Of a stretch of DNA of 64,000 bases, positions 30,361-40,226 are shown one piece after another. This stretch comes from Bacteriovorax stolpii. Its GTDB lineage: Bacteria > Bdellovibrionota > Bacteriovoracia > Bacteriovoracales > Bacteriovoracaceae. The translations under genes were made by a program, and so were the position numbers. Where the stretch lies: contig CAMASK010000001.1 in NCBI GenBank assembly GCA_945860895.1, positions 1 to 64,000 on the forward strand, written 5' to 3'. Each line of letters starts with the position of its first letter. The stretch's first letter is position 1. The notes below the pieces were generated by a model. It saw only the letters and a list, made by a program, of their open reading frames with translations, was not told where the DNA came from and did no database searches.

Positions 30361-31513
30361 ATGGATGATTCGCTGCAACTAAAACTGGCTGATTATAAAT
30401 CACAGTTCTCTCAAGTAAAAGAAACTCTCGAAACCATTCGGAGGTCGCTTTGACGTCGAACGTAAAAAAAACCGCATCAAAGAAATTTCGGAACTAGAGG
30501 CACTTGAAGGCTTTTGGAACGACACTAAAAATGCTTCTAAGATTCAAAAAGAAAAATCAATTTTAGAAAGTACTGTTAAAGGTTATGCCGCCGTGAAGTC
30601 ATTAGCGGATGACTTCGAAGTATTGCTTGAAATGGGAGAGTCCGGAGACGATTCATCTGTAAATGAAGCGCTGGAACTATTTCCGAAACTTCAAACAGCA
30701 CTGAACGAGGCTGAACAAAAAGCCCTGTTGTCGGGCGAGACTGATCCCAATAATGCAATTGTTACCATCAACGCCGGAGCTGGTGGAACTGAAAGTTGTG
30801 ATTGGGCAAATATGCTCATGAGAATGGTAACTCGCTGGTGTGAGCGCAAAGGCTTTAAAGTTACTGTTACTGATTTTCAATATGGGGATTCAGCTGGAAT
30901 TAAATCTGCCACCCTGCTAGTCCAAGGTCCATTTGCTTACGGGCTTTTAAAATCAGAAAGCGGAGTTCACCGTTTAGTGAGAATTTCCCCTTTTGATTCC
31001 AATGCCCGAAGACACACTTCATTTTCTTCAATTTATGTCACAGCAGAAGTCGATGACACCATTGAAGTTGAAGTTTTAGACAAAGATCTAAGAATTGATA
31101 TTTACCGCTCTGGTGGTGCTGGTGGACAATCAGTGAATACGGCTGATTCTGCTGTCAGATTCACTCACTTTCCTACTGGAATTGTGGTGGCATGTCAGAA
31201 TGAACGCTCTCAGCTCCAAAACCGTGCTATGGGTATGAAGATTTTAAAATCTCGGATTTATGAGTACATGCTAGAGCAGCGTAGAAAAGAGCAGGATAAG
31301 ATTGAGGCAGGCAAGAAAGATATTGCATGGGGATCTCAAATCCGTTCTTATGTTCTTCACCCTTACAAATTGGTGAAGGATCATCGTAATGGATTCCACT
31401 CCTCTCAAGCCGAAACGGTACTGGATGGAGATTTGGATGATTTTATGAAAGCTTATCTCCAGTGGCAGAGTCTCGGGGGAGTAGTTCAAGATACAGGAAT
31501 GGATGATTTATGA
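30361..31513 (+). CDS. prfB: Peptide chain release factor 2 with programmed +1 frameshift at 30448-30454
   Basis: ATG at 30361; in-frame CTT TGA C at 30448-30454 preceded by SD-like GGAGG; +1 frame continues to 31513 with 'GGAGGQSVNTADSAVRFTHFPTGIVV' GGQ motif. Confidence 0.95.
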
Positions 31514-33078
31514 GTGATATGAATTTAACGACATCGGGGAAAATCATGAAAGACAAACACATCAGAAGATGGACAGAACTATTTTCAGAACAAATGGATG
31601 TTCGTTTAGATAAAAGAAAGAAGCTTGAATCATCTGGTTCAAATCCCTATAAGAATGGTTTCAAACCAGACACAAAGTTTAATACTTTGACCGAAAAATA
31701 TCATCACATGACCAAAGAAGAAATTGGGGAGACTCCCCGTTATAAGGTCGCTGGTCGGGTGATGATGGTAAGAGATTTCGGTAAAGCTGCCTTTCTTCAG
31801 TGTGATGATGGTTCAAGTCGTTTTCAGCTTTATGTGAATAAACAAATCACTTCAGAGAAAGGCATGGAAGAATATAAATATCTTGATTTCGGAGATATCG
31901 TATATGCTGAAGGCGATGTGTTTAAAACCATGAAGGGTGATCTTGCTCTGAACGTACGTGAATTTGTTATTTTAACGAAATCCATTCGTCCACTACCTGA
32001 AAAATTCCATGGATTAACCGATACTGAACTTCGTTATCGCATGCGCTACGTAGATATGATCATGAGTCAAGAAACTCGTGAGAAGCTACGTCGTCGTTCT
32101 GAAATCATTCGCTATATCAGAGAGTATTTTTATAAAAATGATTTTTTGGAAGTTGAAACTCCCATGATGCATTCAGTGGCCGGTGGTGCTGCTGCTAAAC
32201 CTTTCAAGACCCATCATAATGCTCTTGATATGGAACTCTTTATGCGTATTGCTCCAGAGCTTCACTTGAAGCGTCTGATCGTGGGTGGATACAACAAAGT
32301 TTTTGAGATTAATCGTTGTTTTAGAAATGAAGGTTTGTCACTAAAACACAATCCAGAATTTACTTCGATTGAGTTCTACTGGGCTTACGCTGATTATTAC
32401 GATCTGATGGATTTTACTGAAGCCTTAATCACAGGTCTTGCTCATGATGTTATCAAGTCTGATACTGTAACTTTCGGTGAAAATGAAATTAACCTAAAGG
32501 GTCCATACGCTCGTTTCACTATGAGAGAAGCTGTGGCGAAATTTACGAACTCCACCATGGAGCAAGTGAATGATCGCATCCATTTATTATCTCTCTTAAA
32601 AAATACTAATGCTGATCTTAAAAAAGCTCAAAGCTTGTCATGGGGCAAGTTACTGGTACTTTGCTTTGAGGAACTAGTTGAAGCCAAACTTATTCAACCA
32701 ACATTTATCACAGAATATCCAACTGAAGTTTCTCCGCTTTCTCGTCGTAATGATGAAAATCCGGAATTCGTAGATCGTTTTGAATTCTTCATGAATGGCT
32801 GGGAAGTAGGCAATGCCTTCTCTGAGTTAAATAATCCAACTGATCAACTTGATCGTTTTGCCGATCAGGCCATGGCCAAAGAAGCTGGTGATGATGAAGC
32901 TTCAGACATGGACTATGATTTTGTTCGTGCCCTTGAATACGGAATGCCTCCAACAGCAGGGCAGGGTATTGGTATCGATCGTTTAGTCATGATCTTAACT
33001 AATTCACACACAATTCGTGATGTGATCCTTTTTCCGCTTCTTAAGAAAGAACATTTCTTTTCTGAAGAAGATGCTTAA
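31510..33078 (+). CDS. lysS: Lysyl-tRNA synthetase, class II
   Basis: Class II motifs 'FLEVETPMMHSVAGGAAAKPFKTHHNAL', 'RCFRNEGLSLKHNPEFTSIEFYWAY', 'MPPTAGQGIGIDRLVMILTN'. Confidence 0.95.
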   Translation: MSDMNLTTSGKIMKDKHIRRWTELFSEQMDVRLDKRKKLESSGSNPYKNGFKPDTKFNTLTEKYHHMTKEEIGETPRYKVAGRVMMVRDFGKAAFLQCDDGSSRFQLYVNKQITSEKGMEEYKYLDFGDIVYAEGDVFKTMKGDLALNVREFVILTKSIRPLPEKFHGLTDTELRYRMRYVDMIMSQETREKLRRRSEIIRYIREYFYKNDFLEVETPMMHSVAGGAAAKPFKTHHNALDMELFMRIAPELHLKRLIVGGYNKVFEINRCFRNEGLSLKHNPEFTSIEFYWAYADYYDLMDFTEALITGLAHDVIKSDTVTFGENEINLKGPYARFTMREAVAKFTNSTMEQVNDRIHLLSLLKNTNADLKKAQSLSWGKLLVLCFEELVEAKLIQPTFITEYPTEVSPLSRRNDENPEFVDRFEFFMNGWEVGNAFSELNNPTDQLDRFADQAMAKEAGDDEASDMDYDFVRALEYGMPPTAGQGIGIDRLVMILTNSHTIRDVILFPLLKKEHFFSEEDA

Positions 33079-34270
33079 TTCTTACCTTAGTATCTTAAAA
33101 ATTGTTCTTCATGGGCGCTCAGCGGGTAAAATCCTGCTAGCGACCATATTTAGTTTTACATTTTCCATTTCAGTTATTCTTTGTACTTTTGGCCTGATGG
33201 ATGGCTTTGATCATTTATTAAAGTCTGGTCTCAGGCATTCATCCGGTGATTTACTGATTACCTCTAAAAAAGGTTTCTTTCCCCTCACTTCAGAACTAAA
33301 AAAAAATCTCGAATCGATCCATCCTCTGGCGATGGCTCCGGTCATCCAGACGGAAGCATTTGCGATTCATGAAGGAATTAGTAAGGGAGTACTCGTACGA
33401 GGCATTGAGGGAGAGAATTTTTCACAAGCAACTGGTCTTAAGCTTCATGTTGAAAATACTGGACTGATCATCGGAATCGAACTGGCCCACGCTTTAAAAG
33501 TGAAAGTAGGTGATGAAATTGCACTTACTTTTGGCAGAGGAAATGCCTCATCTGAATCATTGCCTACAGTCAGGCAATTTAAAATTACTGCCCTTGTTAC
33601 TCATGGGATTTATCAAAAAGATTTACGGCTAATTTATCTTCCTCGTGAGGTACTGGCCGAGGTTTTAGGAGTCAGAGACTGGGTTAATCTTGTGATTCTT
33701 TCAACTCAGGATCCGGCAAAGCCACTTGAATCTTTGGATTTAATTCAGATTGATCAGCAAAAACTTCGCCGTGAATTATCTATCGATTTTTTTGTTCGTC
33801 CTTTCTGGAGCGAATATTCATTCCTTATTGAAGCTGTGAAGGTTGAGAAAATTTCAATTTCTTTAATTTTACAATTAATTGTAGTTGTTGCTGTTTTCAA
33901 CATTATCGCTTTCGTCATTTATATTATGGAAAAGAAAGCACAGGATTTTTTCTTTCTGAGGGCAGTGGGTATGTCCCTTCACCAGATCATGAAATTCTGG
34001 TTCATTTCGATTTTTATCGTGTGGGCACTTGCTTGCGGTGGAGCTTATCTTCTGTCGTTATTATTTAATTGGAGTCTGGCAAATCTTTCATTTTTTCAGA
34101 TACCGGGAGAGATTTATGTTCTCTCCTCGTTACAAATCCGATTAGATAGTAAGGCATATGTTATTGTTTATCTGGTTTCCTTGTTATGGGTTCTGCTGGC
34201 AGGACTTTTTGGATACTGGAGATTAAAAAATAGACCAATCGTGCAGGGTCTTCGTCAGGAGTTCGCATGA
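33071..34270 (+). CDS. LolC/E-type lipoprotein-release ABC transporter permease
   Basis: FtsX-like 4-TM topology, next to LolD-like ATPase. Confidence 0.85.
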   Translation: MLNSYLSILKIVLHGRSAGKILLATIFSFTFSISVILCTFGLMDGFDHLLKSGLRHSSGDLLITSKKGFFPLTSELKKNLESIHPLAMAPVIQTEAFAIHEGISKGVLVRGIEGENFSQATGLKLHVENTGLIIGIELAHALKVKVGDEIALTFGRGNASSESLPTVRQFKITALVTHGIYQKDLRLIYLPREVLAEVLGVRDWVNLVILSTQDPAKPLESLDLIQIDQQKLRRELSIDFFVRPFWSEYSFLIEAVKVEKISISLILQLIVVVAVFNIIAFVIYIMEKKAQDFFFLRAVGMSLHQIMKFWFISIFIVWALACGGAYLLSLLFNWSLANLSFFQIPGEIYVLSSLQIRLDSKAYVIVYLVSLLWVLLAGLFGYWRLKNRPIVQGLRQEFA

Positions 34271-34926
34271 CTTTTATTCGCCTCGAACAGGTGGAAAAAT
34301 CGTTTGGAAAAACACGCGTTCTACGTGGTCTGAATGTTAGTATTGCTGAAAAAGAACAAGTGGCCATTCGTGGAGCCTCGGGGTCTGGAAAATCGACTCT
34401 ACTTTATTTATTGGGTGGGCTAGACCAGCCAACCTCCGGAAAAGTGATTATTAATAATAAAAATATTTCCGCCATGGGTGATGAGGATCTGGCCCGTTTT
34501 CGTAACGAGTCAGTTGGATTTGTTTTTCAGTTTCACTTTTTACTTCCTTCTATGACTTGTCGGGACAATATTTTACTTCCGGCTAGAATTGGGGGAAGAA
34601 ATTTAGCTCAAGTAGAAAAAGATATTAGTAAGCTTTCGGAATACTTAGGCGTTAATCACTGTTTAGAGAAGTATCCTTTTGAAATTTCTGGCGGTGAGCA
34701 GCAGAGAATAAATATTATTCGTGCTTTAAGTTTACGTCCTAAGATACTTTTGTGTGATGAGCCAACTGGTAATCTAGATTCAAAAAATTCGGAAAAAGTG
34801 ACTACACTTCTCAAAAATCTAACGACTGATTTTAATGCTACCTTATTAGTGGTGACTCATGATGATAAGGTGGCTTCGCACTTTCCTCGGAAAATAGTCA
34901 TTGAAGATGGTCAGATAATTGGCTAG
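34267..34926 (+). CDS. lolD: LolD-type ABC transporter ATP-binding protein
   Basis: Walker A 'GASGSGKSTLLYLLGGLD', signature 'ISGGEQQR', Walker B 'ILLCDEPTGNLD'. Confidence 0.9.
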   Translation: MTFIRLEQVEKSFGKTRVLRGLNVSIAEKEQVAIRGASGSGKSTLLYLLGGLDQPTSGKVIINNKNISAMGDEDLARFRNESVGFVFQFHFLLPSMTCRDNILLPARIGGRNLAQVEKDISKLSEYLGVNHCLEKYPFEISGGEQQRINIIRALSLRPKILLCDEPTGNLDSKNSEKVTTLLKNLTTDFNATLLVVTHDDKVASHFPRKIVIEDGQIIG

Positions 34927-34983
34927 TATTCTCAACTGCAAATAAAATTAATAGGATAGCGTTTCGCGCCAAGGACTCCGCAG

Positions 34984-37299
34984 TTGAAAAAAGCCCTGCT
35001 TTTGACATTCATTTTTATGTTAACTTTTGGATCGTCCGCCGTTTTCGCTCAGGAAATCATTGGCCCCATCCGAGAATTTTTTCGTGTCGATTCGGTTGAA
35101 ATTGAAGGCAATAAAAAAGTTGAGTCTGAAGCAATCACTGAGAAATTAAGCATCCGTCCAGATATGATGCTGGATAACTATCTACTCAGAAAAGATCTCT
35201 CCCGCATTTATGACATGAAATATTTTGAGGAAGTTGAAGCCTATCACAAGATAAAAGATGGAAAAAATATTCTTCTTTTTAGACTTAAAGAGAAACCAAT
35301 CATAAGTAAGATAACTTTTGATGGTAACGATGAAATCAACGATGACGATTTAAAAGAACAAGTTAAGACTAAAGAATTTAATATTCTTGATATTTCCACC
35401 CTTAAAAATGACGTTCTCCTTCTTCAAAAACACTATGAAGAGAAAGGTTATTTTCTAGCTCAAGCCACTTACAAGCTGATTGATAACAAGAACGGCTCCG
35501 TAGAGGTTAAGTTTAAAATTAAAGAATGGGACAAGGTAAGAGTTAAGAAAATTACTTTCCTGGGAAATAAAGCTTTAGCTGATGAAGAATTAAAAAGCTT
35601 CATGCAGACTCACGAAGAGTCCTATTTTTCCTTTTTGTCTGGCTCTGGAAACTTCAAAGAGATTAATTTTCAAACGGATGTGGAAAGACTTAAATATTTC
35701 TATAAAACTCGCGGTTACTTGCAGATTAATATACAAAATCCTGAAGTCACGGCTTCTGAAGATAAAAAGTGGATTTTTATCACCGTCAGACTAACTGAAG
35801 GTCCACAGTTTTCAATCAACAATGTTTCTTTCAATGGCGAACTTCTTTTCACTGAAAAAGAGATGATGGAGAAATTAAAGATTAAGTCTGGTGACATCTA
35901 TAACGAAGAGAACCTTCGACTTGATATTCAGACCTTAACTGAGATGTATCAAGACAAAGGTTATGCTTTTGCCAACGTACTCAGGACTTTAGAAATTGTT
36001 CCAGGTGAAAATAAAGTCGATGTAATTTTTTCTTTCGAGAAAGGGGTCATCGCTTACTTTGGTAAAATCATCATGAAAGGCAACACCAAGACCAGGGATA
36101 AAGTTATCCGTCGAGAGTTGCGAATTCATGAGGGTGAAATGTACTCCGGCTCCAAGCTCAGGTTGTCTAAGGACAATGTTAACCGACTCGGATTTTTTCA
36201 GCCTGAAAGTGTTATTTTCAATACCATTACCCGAAAGGGGACTGATAATATTCTTGATCTTGAAATCTCAATTAAAGAGCGCCCAACTGGGCAGATCTCT
36301 TTAGGTGCAGGTTACTCAACGGCTACGAAAGGATTTATCCAAGCTTCTGTGGCTCAGAATAACTTCCGTGGACTTGGTCAGAATATTAACCTCAACCTTT
36401 CTTATTCTAATCGCCAACAGATCTATAACGTGGGTTTCACTGAGCCTTATCTTTTTGATACGAAGTGGACAGCTGGAGCAGATTATTATCAAACGGTTTC
36501 ATATTTTATTCGTTCTTTTGGTTATCGTAAGCATGGTGCTGATCTTCGCGTTGGTCACCCCATTTTTGAATACACTCGCTTATTCTTGACTTACCGATAC
36601 GAAGACAACATGGTTACGAATGTTATTAATCAGGGAATTAAGAAAGAAATAGAAAATGGCTCGGCTTCATCTCTACAAGCTTCAATAATCCGAGATAAGC
36701 GTAATAATATTTTTGAACCCAGCAATGGTTACTATGGCAGTTCATCCCTGGAATATACTGGTCTAGGCGGTACTATGCGTTGGATAAAAGCCGATGTTGA
36801 GGGCCGTTACTATAAACCTCTTATAGGCGAACTGGTGATGCGTACCCGTCTTAATGCTACCCAGTTATTTAAAACGACACCGAGAGAAATACCTCGCGTT
36901 GAAAAATTCTCAATGGGTGGCGCTCGTAACATGCGAGGCTTTAACCTGGAGGATATTGGGCCAAGAAGATTCGCGTTGAACACTGAGACTAATAAGCAGG
37001 AAGTGTTTAACTTTGGTGGTCTTTTTAGTCTTTTAGCAACCTTGGAATTTGAACATCCTTTGATAAAGGAAGCTGGACTAAAATGGGTCGTATTCTACGA
37101 TGCTGGTAACGTTTTTGAACAACGCATCGGCGAAAATAATGATTTTGCATTAAGAAGTGATTACGGTTTTGGATTCCGTTGGTTTTCACCAATTGGTGTT
37201 CTTAGATTTGAATTTGGTTTTCCTATCAATCCCAAGGACGATAAACTCCATCAGGAATCAGGGAATCAGTTCCATTTTGACATAGGACAATTGTTCTAA
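34984..37299 (+). CDS. bamA: Outer-membrane protein assembly factor BamA (TTG start)
   Basis: POTRA repeats plus C-terminal Omp85 barrel; '(R)NMRGF' motif. Confidence 0.95.
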   Translation: MKKALLLTFIFMLTFGSSAVFAQEIIGPIREFFRVDSVEIEGNKKVESEAITEKLSIRPDMMLDNYLLRKDLSRIYDMKYFEEVEAYHKIKDGKNILLFRLKEKPIISKITFDGNDEINDDDLKEQVKTKEFNILDISTLKNDVLLLQKHYEEKGYFLAQATYKLIDNKNGSVEVKFKIKEWDKVRVKKITFLGNKALADEELKSFMQTHEESYFSFLSGSGNFKEINFQTDVERLKYFYKTRGYLQINIQNPEVTASEDKKWIFITVRLTEGPQFSINNVSFNGELLFTEKEMMEKLKIKSGDIYNEENLRLDIQTLTEMYQDKGYAFANVLRTLEIVPGENKVDVIFSFEKGVIAYFGKIIMKGNTKTRDKVIRRELRIHEGEMYSGSKLRLSKDNVNRLGFFQPESVIFNTITRKGTDNILDLEISIKERPTGQISLGAGYSTATKGFIQASVAQNNFRGLGQNINLNLSYSNRQQIYNVGFTEPYLFDTKWTAGADYYQTVSYFIRSFGYRKHGADLRVGHPIFEYTRLFLTYRYEDNMVTNVINQGIKKEIENGSASSLQASIIRDKRNNIFEPSNGYYGSSSLEYTGLGGTMRWIKADVEGRYYKPLIGELVMRTRLNATQLFKTTPREIPRVEKFSMGGARNMRGFNLEDIGPRRFALNTETNKQEVFNFGGLFSLLATLEFEHPLIKEAGLKWVVFYDAGNVFEQRIGENNDFALRSDYGFGFRWFSPIGVLRFEFGFPINPKDDKLHQESGNQFHFDIGQLF

Positions 37300-37334
37300 T
37301 CAGTGATAAAGTTTGGCTACTTTAAGGAGAAAAT

Positions 37335-37844
37335 ATGAAGTTTTTATTAGCATTATTGATCACTACATTTAGCATTACTGCTCAGTCAGCTGTTCTTGTT
37401 GGTTTGGTTGATATCCAAAAAATCATAACTACAATTAAAGAAGGTAAAAGCGTTCAAAAGCAACTTGAGAAGGCTTTTACTGATAAAAAGGTCATTCTTA
37501 AGAAGGATGAGGATAAAATTAAAAAAGCTCAGGAAGATTATAAAAAACAAAGCATGGTTTTGGCGGAAGCTGCTCGCATGAATAAAGAGCGCGAAATTCA
37601 GGAATCAATGATGAAGCTTCAAAGTAAGACTATGGAGTTTCAAAAAGACATCCAGAAAATGGAGCAAGACATGAAAAAACCAATTCTTGAAAAGCTTCGT
37701 CCAATCATTGATGAAATTTCCAAAGCGAATGCTGTTGCTATGACTTTTGAGCTTTCAGCTGCTCCGATTATTTATGCTGAATCTAAAAAAGATATCACTG
37801 ATGAAGTGATTAAAGCTTACGACAAGAAATATCTTGGAAAATAA
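37335..37844 (+). CDS. skp: OmpH/Skp-family periplasmic chaperone
   Basis: Signal peptide plus Lys-rich coiled coil; between bamA and lpxD. Confidence 0.85.
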   Translation: MKFLLALLITTFSITAQSAVLVGLVDIQKIITTIKEGKSVQKQLEKAFTDKKVILKKDEDKIKKAQEDYKKQSMVLAEAARMNKEREIQESMMKLQSKTMEFQKDIQKMEQDMKKPILEKLRPIIDEISKANAVAMTFELSAAPIIYAESKKDITDEVIKAYDKKYLGK

Positions 37845-38888
37845 ATGAAACTAAGCGATCTTCTAAAGTTTGATACAACTTTAAAAATTGTTAAAAACCC
37901 TGAATGGCCAGAAGAAATTCTGGCCATTTCTGCATTAGACGCCATCCTTCTTCAGAGCTTTATTTTCATCAGGAATGCTAAGTTTTTGGCCAAGATGATT
38001 CCTAAGCTACAAGAATTACATTCTTCGAAAGTAGGGCTGATCATTGATGAGAAATTTTTTAATCTCATGAATGCTGAGACTAAAGTCGAAATTGAAAAAA
38101 TGAGCTGGATTGCAACGACTCCGAACGTTGCCCTTTCACTTACACTTTTATCAAAACCATTTTACGATATGAAAATGAAGTTCCTCAACACTCAGGTTGA
38201 TGGACGTCAGATGGGTACGACTGAAATTGATCCAACTGCTCGCATTTCTCAGAATGTATTTATCGGAGAAAATGTAAAAATTGGCGCCAACGTTGAAATC
38301 ATGAGTGGTTGTGTGATCAATCCTTACGTTACGATTGACGATGACACTAAACTTTATCCAAATGTTACGATTTATTCTTATTCAACCATTGGCAAAAATT
38401 GTCGCTTCCATTCTGGAGTGGTGATTGGGTCGGATGGTTTCGGATATACCTTTCATCAGGGCAAGCACCAAAAAATCTGGCACATGGGTGGAGTGAATAT
38501 TCATGATGATGTTGAAATTGGTGCAAATTCTTGCGTAGATATGGGAACTTTTTCTCCGACAATCATTGGTTCAGGAACAAGGATCGATAACCTCGTTCAG
38601 ATTGCTCATAATTGTAAAATTGGAAAAGGTTGCATCCTTTGTGGTCAATCAGGCATTGCTGGAAGTGCAGTGCTGGAAGATTACGTTGTTCTTGGAGGAC
38701 GTGCGGCCATTGGGCCTGATTGTCATATTGGTATGGGAACTCAAGTGGCAGGTGGAGCAAAAGTTAATGAGGGTGCCATCTGGCCTGCTGGTTCTAAATT
38801 AGGCGGTCATCCTGCTAAAGATTTAAAAGAATGGATGAAAGGCGTGGCGTATTTAAGAAATATGTCACTCAAATCAAACAAAGAATAA
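37845..38888 (+). CDS. lpxD: UDP-3-O-acylglucosamine N-acyltransferase
   Basis: Hexapeptide repeats; 'RIDNLVQIAHNCKIGKGCILCGQSGIAGS'. Confidence 0.95.
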   Translation: MKLSDLLKFDTTLKIVKNPEWPEEILAISALDAILLQSFIFIRNAKFLAKMIPKLQELHSSKVGLIIDEKFFNLMNAETKVEIEKMSWIATTPNVALSLTLLSKPFYDMKMKFLNTQVDGRQMGTTEIDPTARISQNVFIGENVKIGANVEIMSGCVINPYVTIDDDTKLYPNVTIYSYSTIGKNCRFHSGVVIGSDGFGYTFHQGKHQKIWHMGGVNIHDDVEIGANSCVDMGTFSPTIIGSGTRIDNLVQIAHNCKIGKGCILCGQSGIAGSAVLEDYVVLGGRAAIGPDCHIGMGTQVAGGAKVNEGAIWPAGSKLGGHPAKDLKEWMKGVAYLRNMSLKSNKE

Positions 38889-38897
38889 GGAGTTTTT

Positions 38898-39398
38898 ATG
38901 TTGATGGATAAGAAGCAGGTGATGAACTTTCTTCCTCACAGAGATCCCTTTCTCTTTATAGATTCTGTTGAAGCTATAATTATGCCGCAAGAGCTTAAGG
39001 ACAAAAAAGGTCCTTTTACTCCTCAGCAATTAATTGGTGGAAAAACTATTTGTAAATTCAAAGTCGATAATACAGTTAAAGTTCTTGAAGGACATTTTCC
39101 CGGTAATCCAATTCTGCCGGGTGTAGTTCAGATTGAAATGATGGCCCAGGGGGCTTCGTTTCTGGCGGTTAACTGTCTTGAAAAATCTTTTGAAGATTCC
39201 AAGTTAGAAGTGGCTCTTTTGGGTGTGGATTCAGCCCGATTCAGAAAACCAGTTAACCCGCCAATGGATCTGGAGATACATTCCACTTTGACTAAAGTTC
39301 GTGGCGCAATTCAAATGTATGATTGTGAAATTTATGCTAATGGTGAATTAATGAGTCAGTCCACCATCATGGCTTCTTTAAAAATAACTTATAAATAA
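38898..39398 (+). CDS. fabZ: 3-hydroxyacyl-ACP dehydratase
   Basis: 'FLPHRDPFLFIDSVE', 'EGHFPGNPILPGVVQIEMMAQ'. Confidence 0.95.
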   Translation: MLMDKKQVMNFLPHRDPFLFIDSVEAIIMPQELKDKKGPFTPQQLIGGKTICKFKVDNTVKVLEGHFPGNPILPGVVQIEMMAQGASFLAVNCLEKSFEDSKLEVALLGVDSARFRKPVNPPMDLEIHSTLTKVRGAIQMYDCEIYANGELMSQSTIMASLKITYK

Positions 39399-39415
39399 TT
39401 AAGAGAGAGTCTTTT

Positions 39416-40219
39416 ATGTCAAAAAATTACGAAGCTCATCCAATGTCTTTTGTTCATCCTGAAGCGAAAATCGGTAACAATGTAAAGATTGGACCTTTTT
39501 GTGTCATTGGCGCCAATTCAGTTATTGGTGATGATTGTATTTTTCACTCAAATGTTGTGGTCGATGGTCATACGACCATCGGTAAAAATAATAAGTTTTT
39601 TCAATTTGGATAAATTGGTGCCCCTCCTCAGGATAATTCTTATATAGGCGAGCCAACTGAAACGATCATTGGAGATAACAATACATTTCGTGAATATGTC
39701 TCTATTCACCGTGGAACACTAAAGCAGGATAAAAAAACCATTATCGGTTCAAATTCACTATTCATGGCCTATTGTCACATAGCCCATGATTGTACTTTGG
39801 GTAACAATTTAACTTTCGCCAACTCAGTGAATCTTGCGGGTCATGTGAATATCGGTGATAGAGTTATCATTGGTGGTAATACCGGTATTTCGCAATTTGT
39901 GACAATTGGTAGAGGGGCTTATATTGGGGGCGGTTCTGGAATTGATCGTGATGTACCCCATTTTTGTACTGCTTACGGAAACCGCATTCGTTTAAAAGGT
40001 ATCAATATAATTGGACTTAAACGTCAGGGACATTCAAAAGAAATCGTTTCTGAAGTGGTAGACTTCTATCGGACTATGGAAGCTTCCGCACTTGCTCCAA
40101 GGGCCTTTGTCTCTCATGCTGAACTTATGGAAGATTACAAAGCAAATGAAGTGATTCAGGAAATCGCTTCATTCATTAAAAAATCTGAAATTGGTATTGC
40201 GCCGTTCATGGCAAGCTAG
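39416..40219 (+). pseudogene. lpxA: UDP-GlcNAc acyltransferase lpxA interrupted by a single in-frame TAA at 39611-39613
   Basis: Both halves are in one frame: ...[33 protein letters not shown]...IHRGT...AHIAHDC-type; colinear with LpxA. Confidence 0.85.
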
Positions 40220-40226
40220 GTAGAAA

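Noticed and set aside
30593-31513. prfB as an N-terminally truncated gene or pseudogene
   Set aside because: An upstream ATG and canonical CTT TGA C frameshift site restore the full-length gene.
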